From Selaginella moellendorffii (taxonomy: Eukaryota > Streptophyta > Lycopodiopsida > Selaginellales > Selaginellaceae), in the NCBI RefSeq assembly GCF_000143415.4, contig NW_003314267.1, positions 2,136,932 to 2,200,931 of the forward strand: 64,000 bases of DNA, given 5' to 3'. Made by a program: the position numbers and the translations under genes. The notes beneath the pieces were generated by a model. That model searched no databases, was not told the origin of the DNA, and saw nothing but the letters and a program-made list of their open reading frames with translations. Numbering within the stretch: position 1 is the stretch's first letter; the number at the start of each line of letters is the position of its first letter. This document shows positions 1 to 11,182 of the stretch, in pieces.

Positions 1-886
1 TCCTTCTGAATTCACCACTCCAGGCGATGCAAGTGGATTGACGACGCTCCTGGAGTTGGAGCTCTCGTGGTGATTGATTTGCAGCTCGCTAACCAGTGCT
101 GGATTGCGGAGGAGTTTGGTGTCGGAGAAGCTGCGGCCCAAGCGAGGATGGGCTTCGAGATTGATGTTGTAGGGGTAGAGCTTGGAGGATTTGAGGTCGC
201 TGTGGTCGCCCGGTTGGGACTGCGAGGACTCGGACTCGGCGGAGCCGGATTTGAAGGAAGAGATGTCGTCACAGGGAGGGAACTGTGGCAAATTCTTGCC
301 GATGCTCGAGCCCGCCGCGTCGTTCATTATGGGCTTGTGAGTCTTTGGGTCTATCCCCAGGCGCTTGAGTTTCTTCTTGATGCACGAGTTCCAAAAGTTT
401 TTTATCTCATTGTCGGTGCGGCCGGGGAGCTGTGTAGCGATTTGCGACCACCTTGAAACAAGAAGGAAACTTTAGCAAGCTTTTCCAAAAGAAGTTGTTT
501 TGAAACTTGGAAGAGTTTCATGGTGTCTTGGAATATTAACCTGTTGCCAACGATCGCATGGAGATCGATGATGAGTTTCTCCTCTTGAAGCGAGAAAGCA
601 CCGCGCTTGAGATCGGGGCGGAGGTAATTCTTCCATCTCAATCTGCAGCTTTTCCCGCATCTCTCCAGTCCTGTTGGATCGGAATTGGGCCAGGAAAACG
701 CAAAGAAAATATCCATCTTGGCTTTAGAGAATGGAAGCTTTTCATTTCCTTACCAGCAAGCCGAGGTACATTGCTCCAGCAGCCATGGCCGTAAGTGGTG
801 ATGCACTTGACAAGCTTCTCGTCTTCCTCGGGCGACCACAAACCTTTGCGAAGCTTTTGTTTCTGGCAACACGAGTGTCGCCCCAT
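1..886 (-). CDS. R2R3-MYB transcription factor (3' end beyond window)
   Basis: A nuclear DNA-binding transcription factor. Exons on the minus strand are 886-754 (133 nt), 670-541 (130 nt) and 451-1, which continues past the left edge. The 133/130-nt first two exons are the classical R2R3-MYB layout. The protein starts [21 protein letters not shown]2 carries its spaced Trp residues and ends in [16 protein letters not shown], and R3 contains [20 protein letters not shown]. The MGRHSCC start and the [16 protein letters not shown] run after R3 resemble Arabidopsis subgroup 13 (MYB61/50/55/86), which regulates cell-wall and stomatal traits. That subgroup assignment is from memory. The visible C-terminal part is Ser/Pro-rich. 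Introns are 83 and 89 nt. The start is the ATG at 886, the usual position in the family. The stop is not seen. Confidence 0.9.
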
Positions 887-1129
887 GCGACGGGGGAAAC
901 TGGTTACGAGAAAATACAAAAAGTGAAGAAAAAGAAGAAAAAAAACAGATTTTTGCAGAAGAAGGAACAACTTCGCGAAGAGAAGAAATAAAGTATAAAA
1001 AAGGAAAGCTCGGTGCAAGCAAAGGACCAAAGGACTGAAGGACACAGACTATAAGTTTTACTTGCTTGCTTCACTCCTAAAGGCTGGAAGAGAATGAGAG
1101 AATGTGTGCATGCATCAACTGGAGACTGG

Positions 1130-1229
1130 NNNNNNNNNNNNNNNNNNNNNNNNNNNNNNNNNNNNNNNNNNNNNNNNNNNNNNNNNNNNNNNNNNNNNNN
1201 NNNNNNNNNNNNNNNNNNNNNNNNNNNNN
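1130..1229. other. Assembly gap (100 N)
   Basis: Exactly 100 undetermined bases. The ten bases before the gap and the ten after it are the same (tggagactgg). The round length suggests a placeholder, and the matching ends suggest the two contigs overlap, so the true gap may be zero or negative. Confidence 0.98.
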
Positions 1230-2930
1230 TGGAGACTGGAGCGCAGCAGCTCCAACAAACGAAATCGGAGATCTTTCCAGAGACAATTCCAGTTGCTCAG
1301 TGCAGCAGCAGTAGCAGCAGTGGGCAGCGCTGCACAGAATTTATAAGCGCAAGCTTTCACTAGGCATTTCTCCTGGGAAGTCTGCGCTGCGAGAGGAAGG
1401 GGAAGAGGAGGAAAAAGAGGAAAAAGAAGAGTGAAAATGGAGCAATTTCTCGTTGAGCACTGGCCACTTTCACCAGATCGACGACTGCTATCGTCATAAG
1501 CAGCGAGATCCAGGAGGCGCTGGAGGAGACTTCCGTGCAGGACTTACAGAGCTTAGGCGAGAATTTGGAGGAGTGATGGCGTTGGAGAAGCTTGTTTGCA
1601 TCATTGTCAGGATGCCTTTCGTCGGCGCTGGCAGCGCCGGTGAGCACTGGCGATCGAAGCGCACATCCAAATCGCAGACTTGAATTGCAGCGTAAGGACA
1701 AAGATTGCATGCACATGCTGCTGCTGGCGGAATGGAGAAATCAAAAACAAACGCGGGCGCAATTAAACCCTAACCCCAAGAGCCCTAATTTACAGCGCGG
1801 GAATGTGGGGACCATGCACACGTGGATCACTTAAACCACACATGGGCCACGTACGGCAGTGGTGGCCCATTTCTTTGTGTACCGCCACCTTTTTCCTATT
1901 TCTGTAGCGTGTGTAATTGAGAGCCTCACAGCTAGACCCAAAGAATTTATATGCTTTGATACAAAATATCCGAGAGTTTCCTTCGTAGAGATATGTACTT
2001 GTGTCTGTCTGGATCTCACGAAAAAGAGACTTATTAACGGGGTTTTAGGGTTTAGGGCTAGAATATTTTGCTCGTGAGTTGGGTGGTCGCGCTTCATGCA
2101 TTTAGACGCTCCCGTCAATGTCATGCATGCGTGCCCGGAGAGATGTATTTCTTGTTATGGATGTCTTTCGCGCATTGGCACCGGAAAGATTCGAACCGGG
2201 GCCGCCACGCTCCTTTTTTCTTGTTCACCTCTCTCCCTCAGGGGAGGGGAAAAAAGAAGCAAGAATACAAGGTGGAGCAAAAGATTGGAATATGTGTGCC
2301 TTCTTCTTGCCTGACACAATGTAGGCCCCAAGAAGACACCACCTTTTCCTTTAAAGAGAAAATACAAGATAAGAACTTCACAGGGCTTTGTAAGTATGAA
2401 TTCCAGAGATTCGACAGAGAAGAGTGTTAGAATTCTTGTGGAATAGATTATACAAGAGATTAATCCATTTACCATGCAATTTTGGGTTTGACAAAAGAGG
2501 GGTCTCTGAAGAAAAAACCGTAAAGGAATCAATGACGACGTTGATGACGGTTGTTGATCTCTGGGCCTTTGTGAGGGACGATTTAAAGCCTTTTTTTTTT
2601 CCACCACTGGCTTGCAGATGAGAGATTTCTCTCGTCCATCTGACGGCATTGCACAAGGTGGTACGGGGAAATTATAGAGCATATTGACGAGGAGAACAAC
2701 AGGTTGGGATCATAAAAGCGCTCCAAGACTTACTACAAGCTTTCTTTCCCCTCCTGGGCAATGAAATGAAACTCTCTCCTCTCGGCATTCTGTATGTAAC
2801 ACAAGAGGTACTGGGAAGATGGAGCATCAAATCAGTCTGTCTCAGCTTTTTAGTTGTTTGTATGTTTCTGTATTTTGGATGGATATATTTTGAATTCGGA
2901 AGTTCAGAATAAAAAGTGTTTTCCAATTTC
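1230..2930. other. Intergenic DNA upstream of the MYB gene, no gene recognised
   Basis: Short open frames on both strands do not resemble known proteins and lack a convincing exon chain. Present are a telo-box-like stretch (aaaccctaacccc, about 1764-1776), two adjacent plant-telomere-like units near 2040-2060, and a purine-rich tract around 1390-1435. These could be promoter or 5'-leader elements of an undetected transcript. Nothing firmer can be said. Confidence 0.5.
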
Positions 2931-5262
2931 CAATTTTATTGTTTTAAACACCATACTGTTTCTATCTAGTAAGGCATGAGGCCGATTTTTAAAGAAGAAT
3001 GAAAATGAAGAAAATGTTATATGATAGATTTCCTCTGTTATCCAAAGTGTTAAACATGATATAAGTGTACACGTTTATGAATATTTTAATTGCTTTAAAA
3101 CAAGAAATAACAAGAAAATAGTTTCTACTATTATAAATGCAAGAACCCACAATTGCAATTGGCTATTGGGTTTATTGCAGAAGTTCTTCAACTCAAGATC
3201 TTGATAAAAATCTATAACTTGTTTCAATTAACACTTTCAACGACACTTCAGAATAAACGATATAAAACATTTCACAGCTTTGTTACAAACATATCCTGAT
3301 AGTTCTAGACCTGAAACTTTAAAAGTTGTTCTGAGCTAAGTAAAATGCCAAGAAGAATCTAAATACAAAAGTGGAATGTATTAGGGCCCCAATTTTGAGG
3401 AAGTTTGAGTTTGGTACCAATAACATTACACATAAAGAACCTTTGGATATTCCTAGATTTATCCTGACTATAGACTCTTCTGATTCAAACCCAGCAAATA
3501 TTATAACCATCTTTCCCAAGATGAGTCTTGCTTCCTAGCCTTACCTTCCAACTGCAATTAGGGTGCATTACATATTGTGTTTTTCTAAAATATGAAATTA
3601 AGTTCCTTACAAAATCATGCAAAGATATGCCTCCAACTTCAACTTTGGACTATTATAGTTTTCTAAAATATGAAATGATTGCATAAGTTCCTTATAAAAT
3701 CATGCAAAGATATGCTTCTAATGTTGTGCGTTCTAGATAATGAGGCACTAAGAATTGGATTTTGATTTTTGAAGGTCTTTGTTTAGGTAGTGCTTCAAAG
3801 TGTGATGCTGTATCAATGAGTCTTTGTATTTACAAATTCTTCTTCCCCAAAACAGTTTGTTTAGCATTGCAAAAAATAAATTAAAATATTAATATAAGGT
3901 TTTATTTTTTATAAATCTAATATGAATTTTTTTAGTAAAATTTTCAAACAATAAACCATGATTGCTGCTGCACAGCTATATAATTTTAGGATGATTATGA
4001 AATACTTTAAGCTAAGATTTATTTATAATTTTTAAATATTCCTAAATTAATTATTTTATATATTTTATAATGATGGAAGGATGAGATTTAAGTGAGAAAA
4101 TAAATTTTTTTAATAAAAAATGAAGCTATTTTATTTTTTCTCTAGTAAGATGTATTATTTAAATTTAAAATAATATTTTTCTAATTTAGAAATTATACTA
4201 TTTGATTAAATAGATTTAGAGTTTTTTTATACTCAAATTAAGTAATAAAAATAACATCCAAATGGGAATTTTTATTTTATCATTTTTTTATACTTTATTT
4301 ATATATAATTTTATTCTTTCTTAGAAGTGTTAGTGTATGGAATATAAAACTTTTCATATTTAATCAGCCCAAAAAATTTACCTTGTAAAGTAGTCCAAAT
4401 TAAAACTATTCCAATATCCCATTACACTAATAATTATATATAATATCGTAGCTATGGATCTCATATCATCCTCTTCTCTTTGAAGGATAAAAGACAATTA
4501 AGATTTTATGGCTGATGTGAAGGAATATAAAAAGGAAACACTAGTGAATATATAGATAATGCCACTTATTCTTGATCTTTTTGTATGAAGCACTTGAGTT
4601 GTTACATATGTATAATTTCTAGAGGATCAATTTATTGAATGTCATGTTGAACCTTATAAATTTAAGGTCCAACTTGCTTTAACGCTTGATAGGGTCCCCT
4701 TCATTGAATAAGGAATCCCTTAGATAAATTATGTATTGTGAAATTGGGAAAATAAACTAACACTAGATTATCTATTTTATGCTTTGCAGGTAGACAATGA
4801 TAAAAGTTGTAATGCCACTGCTATCCTATTTGGATGTGTTATAATTGATGTAGAATTAAATATTTCTATCAAACTTCATCACAAAATAAGGTTCACGTGC
4901 CCACAACATTGAAAACATTTAAATAATAGCTTTCTCTAACATCATTTGGATTTTACTTATAAGATTTTGAGTGACAAACGCCAAAAAGAAACCTTGATTA
5001 AATGAGTATCTTAATTGGAATAAAATAACATATTGCACTTTTGGCCACAAATGAGGTCAAATTCAAGAGATCAACATACTCTTTGAGCCAATCAACAACT
5101 ATAATACAAAGGGATTATTTAAGGGCTCTAGTGAGGGAATAGAAGAACAAAAAAGAAGTAAAGTAGGAAGTAATGAAAAGATAAAGTAATGGAAATAAAA
5201 GTAGAAATAAAAGCATAAATTAGAATAAAAGTGAAAAGAATGGAAGAAATATAAAGGAATAT
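2931..5262. other. AT-rich intergenic DNA, no gene recognised
   Basis: A strongly AT-rich stretch with many stops in all frames and homopolymer runs. No coding exons, tRNA or terminal repeats were found. It probably consists of old, decayed transposon DNA, but I could not match it to a family. It ends exactly where the LTR element at 5263 begins. Confidence 0.5.
5258..5262. repeat. Target-site duplication AATAT (left copy)
   Basis: AATAT directly precedes the TG of the left LTR and is repeated exactly at 13024-13028 after the CA of the right LTR. Confidence 0.9.
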
Positions 5263-7091
5263 TGTAAGCGACTAATTTTTCCATTCTACTTTAGTCACTT
5301 AACCACACCTTCGACCACTTGGAGGAGTCTCACTCACAACCTCCTTAAGTCCAATTCAGGACTTGGGACTTGCTAGCCCCAAGAATGGCATCCATGCCAC
5401 TCAACACTTGCACCTGGTCCAAGTGCTCCACGTGTCCGGTCCCAAGACCGACACCCAAAGGTACCACTGACATCTCGGCCCGTTACGCTAAGGCCATGCC
5501 CATTCACCTTTGCTGCACTAGTGGTCCAATACCACTTGCATCACCATCCCGTCTTTCCAACACTGGGCCATCGGTCCACGAGTGGTCATCCTAGATCCAC
5601 TCTTTAGCATCCTTAGGATGCCCACAGACCTGGGGAATCGCCTTCCCCAAAGTCCCTTTGTCAATTCCTACCAAGTCCCTTTTTGCCCCTGGCCGTGTTT
5701 GCCAACACTGCCACTGGATCGAAGCCCACAGGCCCGACCACTAAGACCCATGGTCCTCTGGGACTTCCTCACCACACGACTGTGTCCTTGGTCACTACCC
5801 CAGAGGACTGCTCCTTTTCCTTTCCACAGTCTAGGCCTTTGGGACAACATTTCGGAACACCGTGGCCTTACGCGAGCCACCTGGGTACTCTCCCCGCCTT
5901 TCGCCTTTAGGTGCTCTAGCCATGGGCTTAGAGTGAGGTTCCGTTGAGCCACACCTGGTATCCAAGTAGGTAGTGCCACCCACACTTGGACTGGGAGCAT
6001 CGGTCAGTCAATCTCCCGGGGGAACTAGAGCCGGCTCTTGAACACTTCACCAAGCTACCCCGCTTGTCGGTCCGTATTCACTCTAGTCTTGGACTTCCCA
6101 GTGGTCAGTTCGTCACCCAACACTGGGTCTGGCCTTCCTGGGCCAAACTGGCCTTTTCTGGCCAAACTGGCTCCACTGCAGTCCTCCCCCTTACTATACT
6201 TTTGGGGCTCACCAAACCCCCCAGGGTCTGGGAGACGAACGCTTTGGGCTTTCACCCTCTCAGACTCCGGACTCGGACTCGGACTCGGACTCGGACTCGG
6301 ACTCGGACTCGGACTCGGACTCGGACTCGGACTCGGACTCGGACTCGGACTCAGGCTCGGGCTCGATCTCGGCCTCGGCCTCGGTCTCGGTCTCGGTCCC
6401 AATCTCGGTCTCGGTCTCGGTCTTGGTCCCGGTCTCGGTCCCGGTCTCGGTCTCGACTTCGGACTCCATCTCGGACTCCATCTCGGACTCCATCTCGGAC
6501 TCCGTCTCGGGTCCATCTCGGGTCCATCTCGGACTCCATCTCGGACTCCATCTCGGGTCCATCTCGGACTCCATCTCGGACTCCATCTCGGGTCCATCTC
6601 GGGTCCACCTCGGACTCCATCTCGGACTCCATCTCGGACTCCATCTCGAGTCCATCTCGGACTCCATCTCGGACTCCATCTCGGGTCCATCTCGGACTCC
6701 ATCTCGGACTCCACTTCGGACTCCAACTCGGGTCCATCTCGGGTCCACCTCGGACTCCACTTCGGACTCCAACTCGGGTCCATCTCGGACTCCACTTCGG
6801 ACTCCAACTCGAGTCCATCTCGGACTCCACTTCGGACTCCAACTCGAGTCCATCTCGGACACTCCCACGTGTCATGTGTTGGTCCTTTTGGGTCCCTTTT
6901 TGGAGCCTCGCCTTTTGCTCGCTTCGTGCTCGTTCCTCGAGCACTTCGTTGGGAGTTCCACTCCTGCTCTTGACTTTTCAAGTCGGAGCTTTTGGTCCAA
7001 ACGTGTTACGCTCGTTTGGCTCTTGCTTCGGCCACTACCATGTGGCGCCCTTCCGGCTCCTCTTTGGGGCTTAGGGATTTTGTGTCTCACA
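5263..7091 (-). repeat. 3' LTR of the 5263-13023 element
   Basis: 1,829 bp, TG...CA ends. It is identical to the other LTR except for C/T changes at 5281, 5934 and about 6965 and two fewer ACTCGG units (13 here, 15 there). It contains a long minisatellite-like tract. The open frames within it are by-products of that tract. Confidence 0.93.
6261..6860. repeat. Minisatellite inside the 3' LTR
   Basis: Begins with 13 units of ACTCGG (6271-6348), passes through TCGGTC-type hexamers, then becomes 12-, 18- and 21-bp mixtures of CTCGGACTCCAT and CTCGGGTCCAT. Units are multiples of three and avoid stops in every frame, which explains the overlapping 200-360-codon open frames here. These encode RT, GL, SD or ES repeats and are not proteins. 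Confidence 0.9.
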
Positions 7092-7105
7092 ACTCCACCA
7101 CCCAT
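7092..7105 (-). other. Polypurine tract of the 5263-13023 element
   Basis: On the minus strand the bases just before the 3' LTR read ATGGGTGGTGGAGT. This is purine-rich and directly abuts the LTR, as expected for plus-strand priming. Confidence 0.6.
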
Positions 7106-10100
7106 AGACGAAGTTCGATGTCCTCATCGAACAGTAAACCATTTTGTAAAGTAACACTCGTATGTGTTACCATTTCCATCCTTGGCACCTAGCCAATATT
7201 TGTCAATGGTTTGACATTGAAGGCTCACCATGCCTTTTGCATATGCCTCAATGGTTTGACACCAAAGGCTCACCATGCCTTGCCTATCCTCTAAGGAGGG
7301 TAGTCTCCCCAACTTAGAGACTGATTGGACCACAAGGAGTGGTTCTCTCCTTTTATTGGTTTAGTTCTCGCTAAACCTCTTAGAGACCCTTCTCTAAGTC
7401 AATCCCACTACTCCTTCTCGAGTAGTCTCAATTTCCATCGATATAACCTTTGCACTTTGGAACTTTGAATTTTGACTTCTTGGAGTCAATTTCCTAGGTG
7501 TCTCCGACACCTTGCCTTGCACCTTTTGTGCAACTCCACTTCCTCTTAGGAAGTTCTCTACTCGAGGGCACCATCATCCTCTCTTCTATTTCGTGCCAAA
7601 GTTCCAGTTATCATACTTTGTGCTAGGGCTGTTCATCGCCCTATCATTTGGCTACCTTACCGCTCCCTCCCTTGGAGCTTCCACTTTTGCCAAATCGGAG
7701 CAATTCGGAATCCCTCCTTGGAAACACACTTCCTTTCCCGCAACTTGTTAGCGTCCAACACATTAGTGTTCCTCGCCTAACTTCGTCACTTGGATTCCTT
7801 CCAAGGGATTCCACGGCCCTATCTTGGCCACTCATCTTTTGCTCCTATCCGTTGATTGTTGCACCAAGTAACATCGAATCTCTACCTCCCTCCTTGAGGT
7901 ATTGTTTCGGTTCCATAGCAAAGACTCTTCTTTGCCAAGTCCGGAGGATGTTCACCCCTAGTACGTCTCTTTAGCATCTTCTGCTATGGGCTCTATCCAC
8001 GGCCCAACTTCGTGACCCTCCCATGGGTCTTTTATAGAGACTACTTTCCTCGGACTCACTATGCCATCGCACGGACATAGTTTATTTCCCTTAGGTGCTC
8101 TTCCCACTTGGTTATCACGACCAAGCCACACCACCTTAAACAGTTCAATTTCAACATTTTGAACCAGGAACTTCATTCCTTAGCCAACCAAGGACCTTGT
8201 CCTTTTCTGGCCATAAGATCACCTAGTGATCTCACCTTGGCACCTTAACAGAGTTGCCAAGAGGTACTTGGTCTTCTAGACCTCCAAGTTGTTGACTATA
8301 ACCCCGGGGGCATCCCCCACACTTGGCGGTGCACCCAAGCTAGCCCTTACGGCCAAGGGTTCATAGCAACTGAGATTAGGTGTCCCCATCTCACTCACCA
8401 CGACCTCGGTGCCACTTGCACCAAAGTGTTCAAGTTAGATATGCTGAGCTTTCACACTAAGCAATCTAACCGTGCATCACGACTCCGAGGCATCCCTCAC
8501 TTGGCGGTGTGCCCAAACCAGTCTCCCCACTGAGAGTCCATGACCACCGAAATATGAGTGTCCTCATATTCCAAACCATCACCACGCCCTAGTGATTTGG
8601 GACTCGAACCCAAGCACTAGAGGGTCGGGACTCGAACCCAACCTCCGTATATGCATCTACGGACGGCATCACACTAGATGCCTGGCGTGACTCCCCACGC
8701 CGGTGCACCAACCTATTTTTAAAGCGCGCTACAGATCACAGCTTAGGAATCTATTTCCTCCACACTGCCAAGTCCTCTCACTTGACATGTCTGTGATCAT
8801 GCATGGACTCCTCCATGCTCGGCCCCCTGGCCCACCCTTTTTGAAGATATCACCTTCAACTAGGGTCTTTGTTCCCCCGATGTGCCAATCTCACTTGGCA
8901 AGTCCTCCGACCATTGTAACATGGTTCCTGCATAAGCGTGAAAGTCCTTGACCATCAACTTTCGTTCAAAGCCCTCTCTTTGAACACTCGGGAACTACTT
9001 CCCTAACCTTGATAACCTTGCCTCATGGCAAGCTTCAAGACCACGCTTCTGCTGCGCCACTCTGATTTCGCGCGTTCCATGAACCATTTACACTTGGCCT
9101 TTCTAGGTACTACGCTACCTAGAATCGTCTTTGGGAACCTTGAAGGAACTCTGTCCCTCAGCTTGCTAAGGCCTCCCCTTTCGCAAGCTTTATAGTTGCC
9201 ATATAGTCTAACATGGACAATTCCATATTTTAGACTCTCCATGGCATCACGGTTGCTAGCAACAACATCCTCGAGCACCCTCTTGATTCTCCACTCCCAA
9301 CTTTCATAACCACTGTTGGATATGCCCTTTGATTTCTATGGTTCAGTTCCATCCTAACACTACTTGCCTTTGGCTTCACACCTTTCCTTCGGTCATTCTC
9401 CTCCAGACCAGGAGGATAGCTTTGCACTTTCTATCATGCCTTAGCAAGTATTCTTAGGGATGAACCTACCCAATAGCCCAGGGAGTGGTTCCTCAATCCG
9501 GGTATGCTCAGCTTATAATCCCACACACTGGGGTTACATTGTCGCTTATGGGCCTTTACATGCCCATCACTAGCCTTGCCAAAATTCCATTTTTGGCTTT
9601 GTCCAACTTGGGTAGACAGTCCTCTCCTATCTCCGCAACTTTGGACATTTGGATAGCACCTTCTATCCATCATTCGCTAGGGACTTAGTCCCTTGGGCTT
9701 TATCCATTGCCCTCGCGACATCAAACACCACCTTCTGGTGTTCTAGAGTGTTCGGGTGTCCCAATGATGGCTTTCTTGACAGTGAGTATTTCCTTTTATG
9801 ACATTGACTTACTATATCGCAACATAAGCAACTTATCCCCCGTAAGGGTATATCCGACTTCCCTATACTAGAAGTCTTGGGTAGCTACCTTCTACCCGTT
9901 TAACCAGTTATTTTGCACCTCTTGCTTAGTTGCCTCATAGTTGTCAAGTCCTACAACTCATTGCTTGGTGCTTTCACACCTCCATCACTATCTGGGTCAC
10001 CACACTCCAACTGCATGCTCTGCAGCTTAGGCTATGCCATTCCCATTTCCATTGGGATTCCTTTGGCAAGGGGTTCTCATGAACCCACCAACATAGCCTC

Positions 10101-11167
10101 AAGGTATCACACCTTGGCACATTTGGTGTCTCCACACCATCGGCTCCACGAGCCTACCTCTATGACATTTCCCTTCGTGTCTAAGTCTTTGCCAAGACCA
10201 ACACCGCTCTTTCTCATGCCAACCATCTGTTAGCACTGCCCCATAGAGGTCACACACAACTTTATGTCAAAGTTGTTTTCTTCTAGGAACACCTTTCCCA
10301 TAACTTTAGCATGGCACATTTTGCCATCGATGAAATACTCTCTGTTCTCATCCTTGGATCCTATGATCCCCCCCCATCCTTTGTGGGGTACAACGCACCT
10401 CAGTCCAAATGCTTCATTCAGTCCTTTTTAGGACCATCCCTTGACTCTACTTGAGTCGTCTAGCAGTTTTGGACTTGGTTAATCCACCGACCCGTAAGGT
10501 CCTACTTGTGAGGCACTAGCTCACTGGAATACACATCTTGCATCCCGGTCCTACTCAAAAGGACTATTTACACAAGTGTTACTCCGACACTTGATTTTGT
10601 TCTCTGGGGGCAACCTTTGCCCCTTAGGACTACTTGTCCATGTGATGAGAATACCAACTCATCCACTTAATACACCCCCAACTCCTTGGGTTGTTCCAGC
10701 ATTTATTAGAGGTAGCCCCGGCTACCATTTCAAGGACTTGAGTCCTCTTCCGTATTTGACCTTCCACGGTCATTACCTTTGGTCTCACATTCATGAGGAC
10801 CAACCTCAACTATATGAGGATAATCTTGTGACTCCTTTATTGTTTTGGAGTCTCTATCTTTCCCGTGATCCCAACTTTAGTTGTTTACCACAACAACCTA
10901 AGCCAATTTGCTGAGACAAATGCTCATCCGGATCACATCCTCAACTCAATGAGGAAAACCTTGCACTGTTCCCAAGATCCCAAAGTCGTTCCATTATTGG
11001 CCCTTTTCTATCCACCACCTCGTCTACAAGTTCACACATGAACTGTAATGGAGAGCCATGTCTTCCAGACTTGCTACTCCTCAAGGATAGGCCCACTCCT
11101 CGGACCTTCCGATGCCAACACTAGTGGTGATATACTTGAGCACCAATAAAAGTCGGACTAAGGAACA

Positions 11168-11179
11168 GCTCTGATACCA
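11168..11179 (-). other. Primer-binding site (initiator tRNA-Met)
   Basis: Read on the minus strand this is TGGTATCAGAGC, the usual plant retrotransposon PBS complementary to the 3' end of initiator tRNA-Met, three bases inside the 5' LTR. It fixes the orientation of the element. Confidence 0.9.
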
Positions 11180-11182
11180 AAT

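Larger units (their letters stand above)
7092..11182 (-). other. Non-coding interior of the LARD-like element
   Basis: 4.1 kb. The longest open frames are about 110 codons, run in both directions and resemble nothing known. A motif around ACTTGGCGGTG occurs twice (about 8321 and 8499) in similar surroundings, suggesting short internal duplications. No retroviral domain motif was seen on the sense (minus) strand. Confidence 0.75.

Noticed and set aside
2040-2062. Interstitial telomere repeat (TTTAGGG-like)
   Set aside because: Only two adjacent imperfect units; more likely a telo-box pair than a telomere relic.
2165-2215. B-box-like GGTTCGAATC on the minus strand, possible tRNA or SINE
   Set aside because: The T-arm does not pair and no A box or acceptor stem lies at the right distance.
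5986-7154. Overlapping long open frames (up to 362 codons) on both strands in each LTR
   Set aside because: They exist because the minisatellite units avoid stops in every frame. Their products are simple RT, GL, SD or ES repeats, the same in both LTRs, with no conserved ends.
8291-8530. CRISPR-like or spaced repeat in the LARD interior
   Set aside because: A plant nuclear element, only two imperfect motif copies with unequal spacing.
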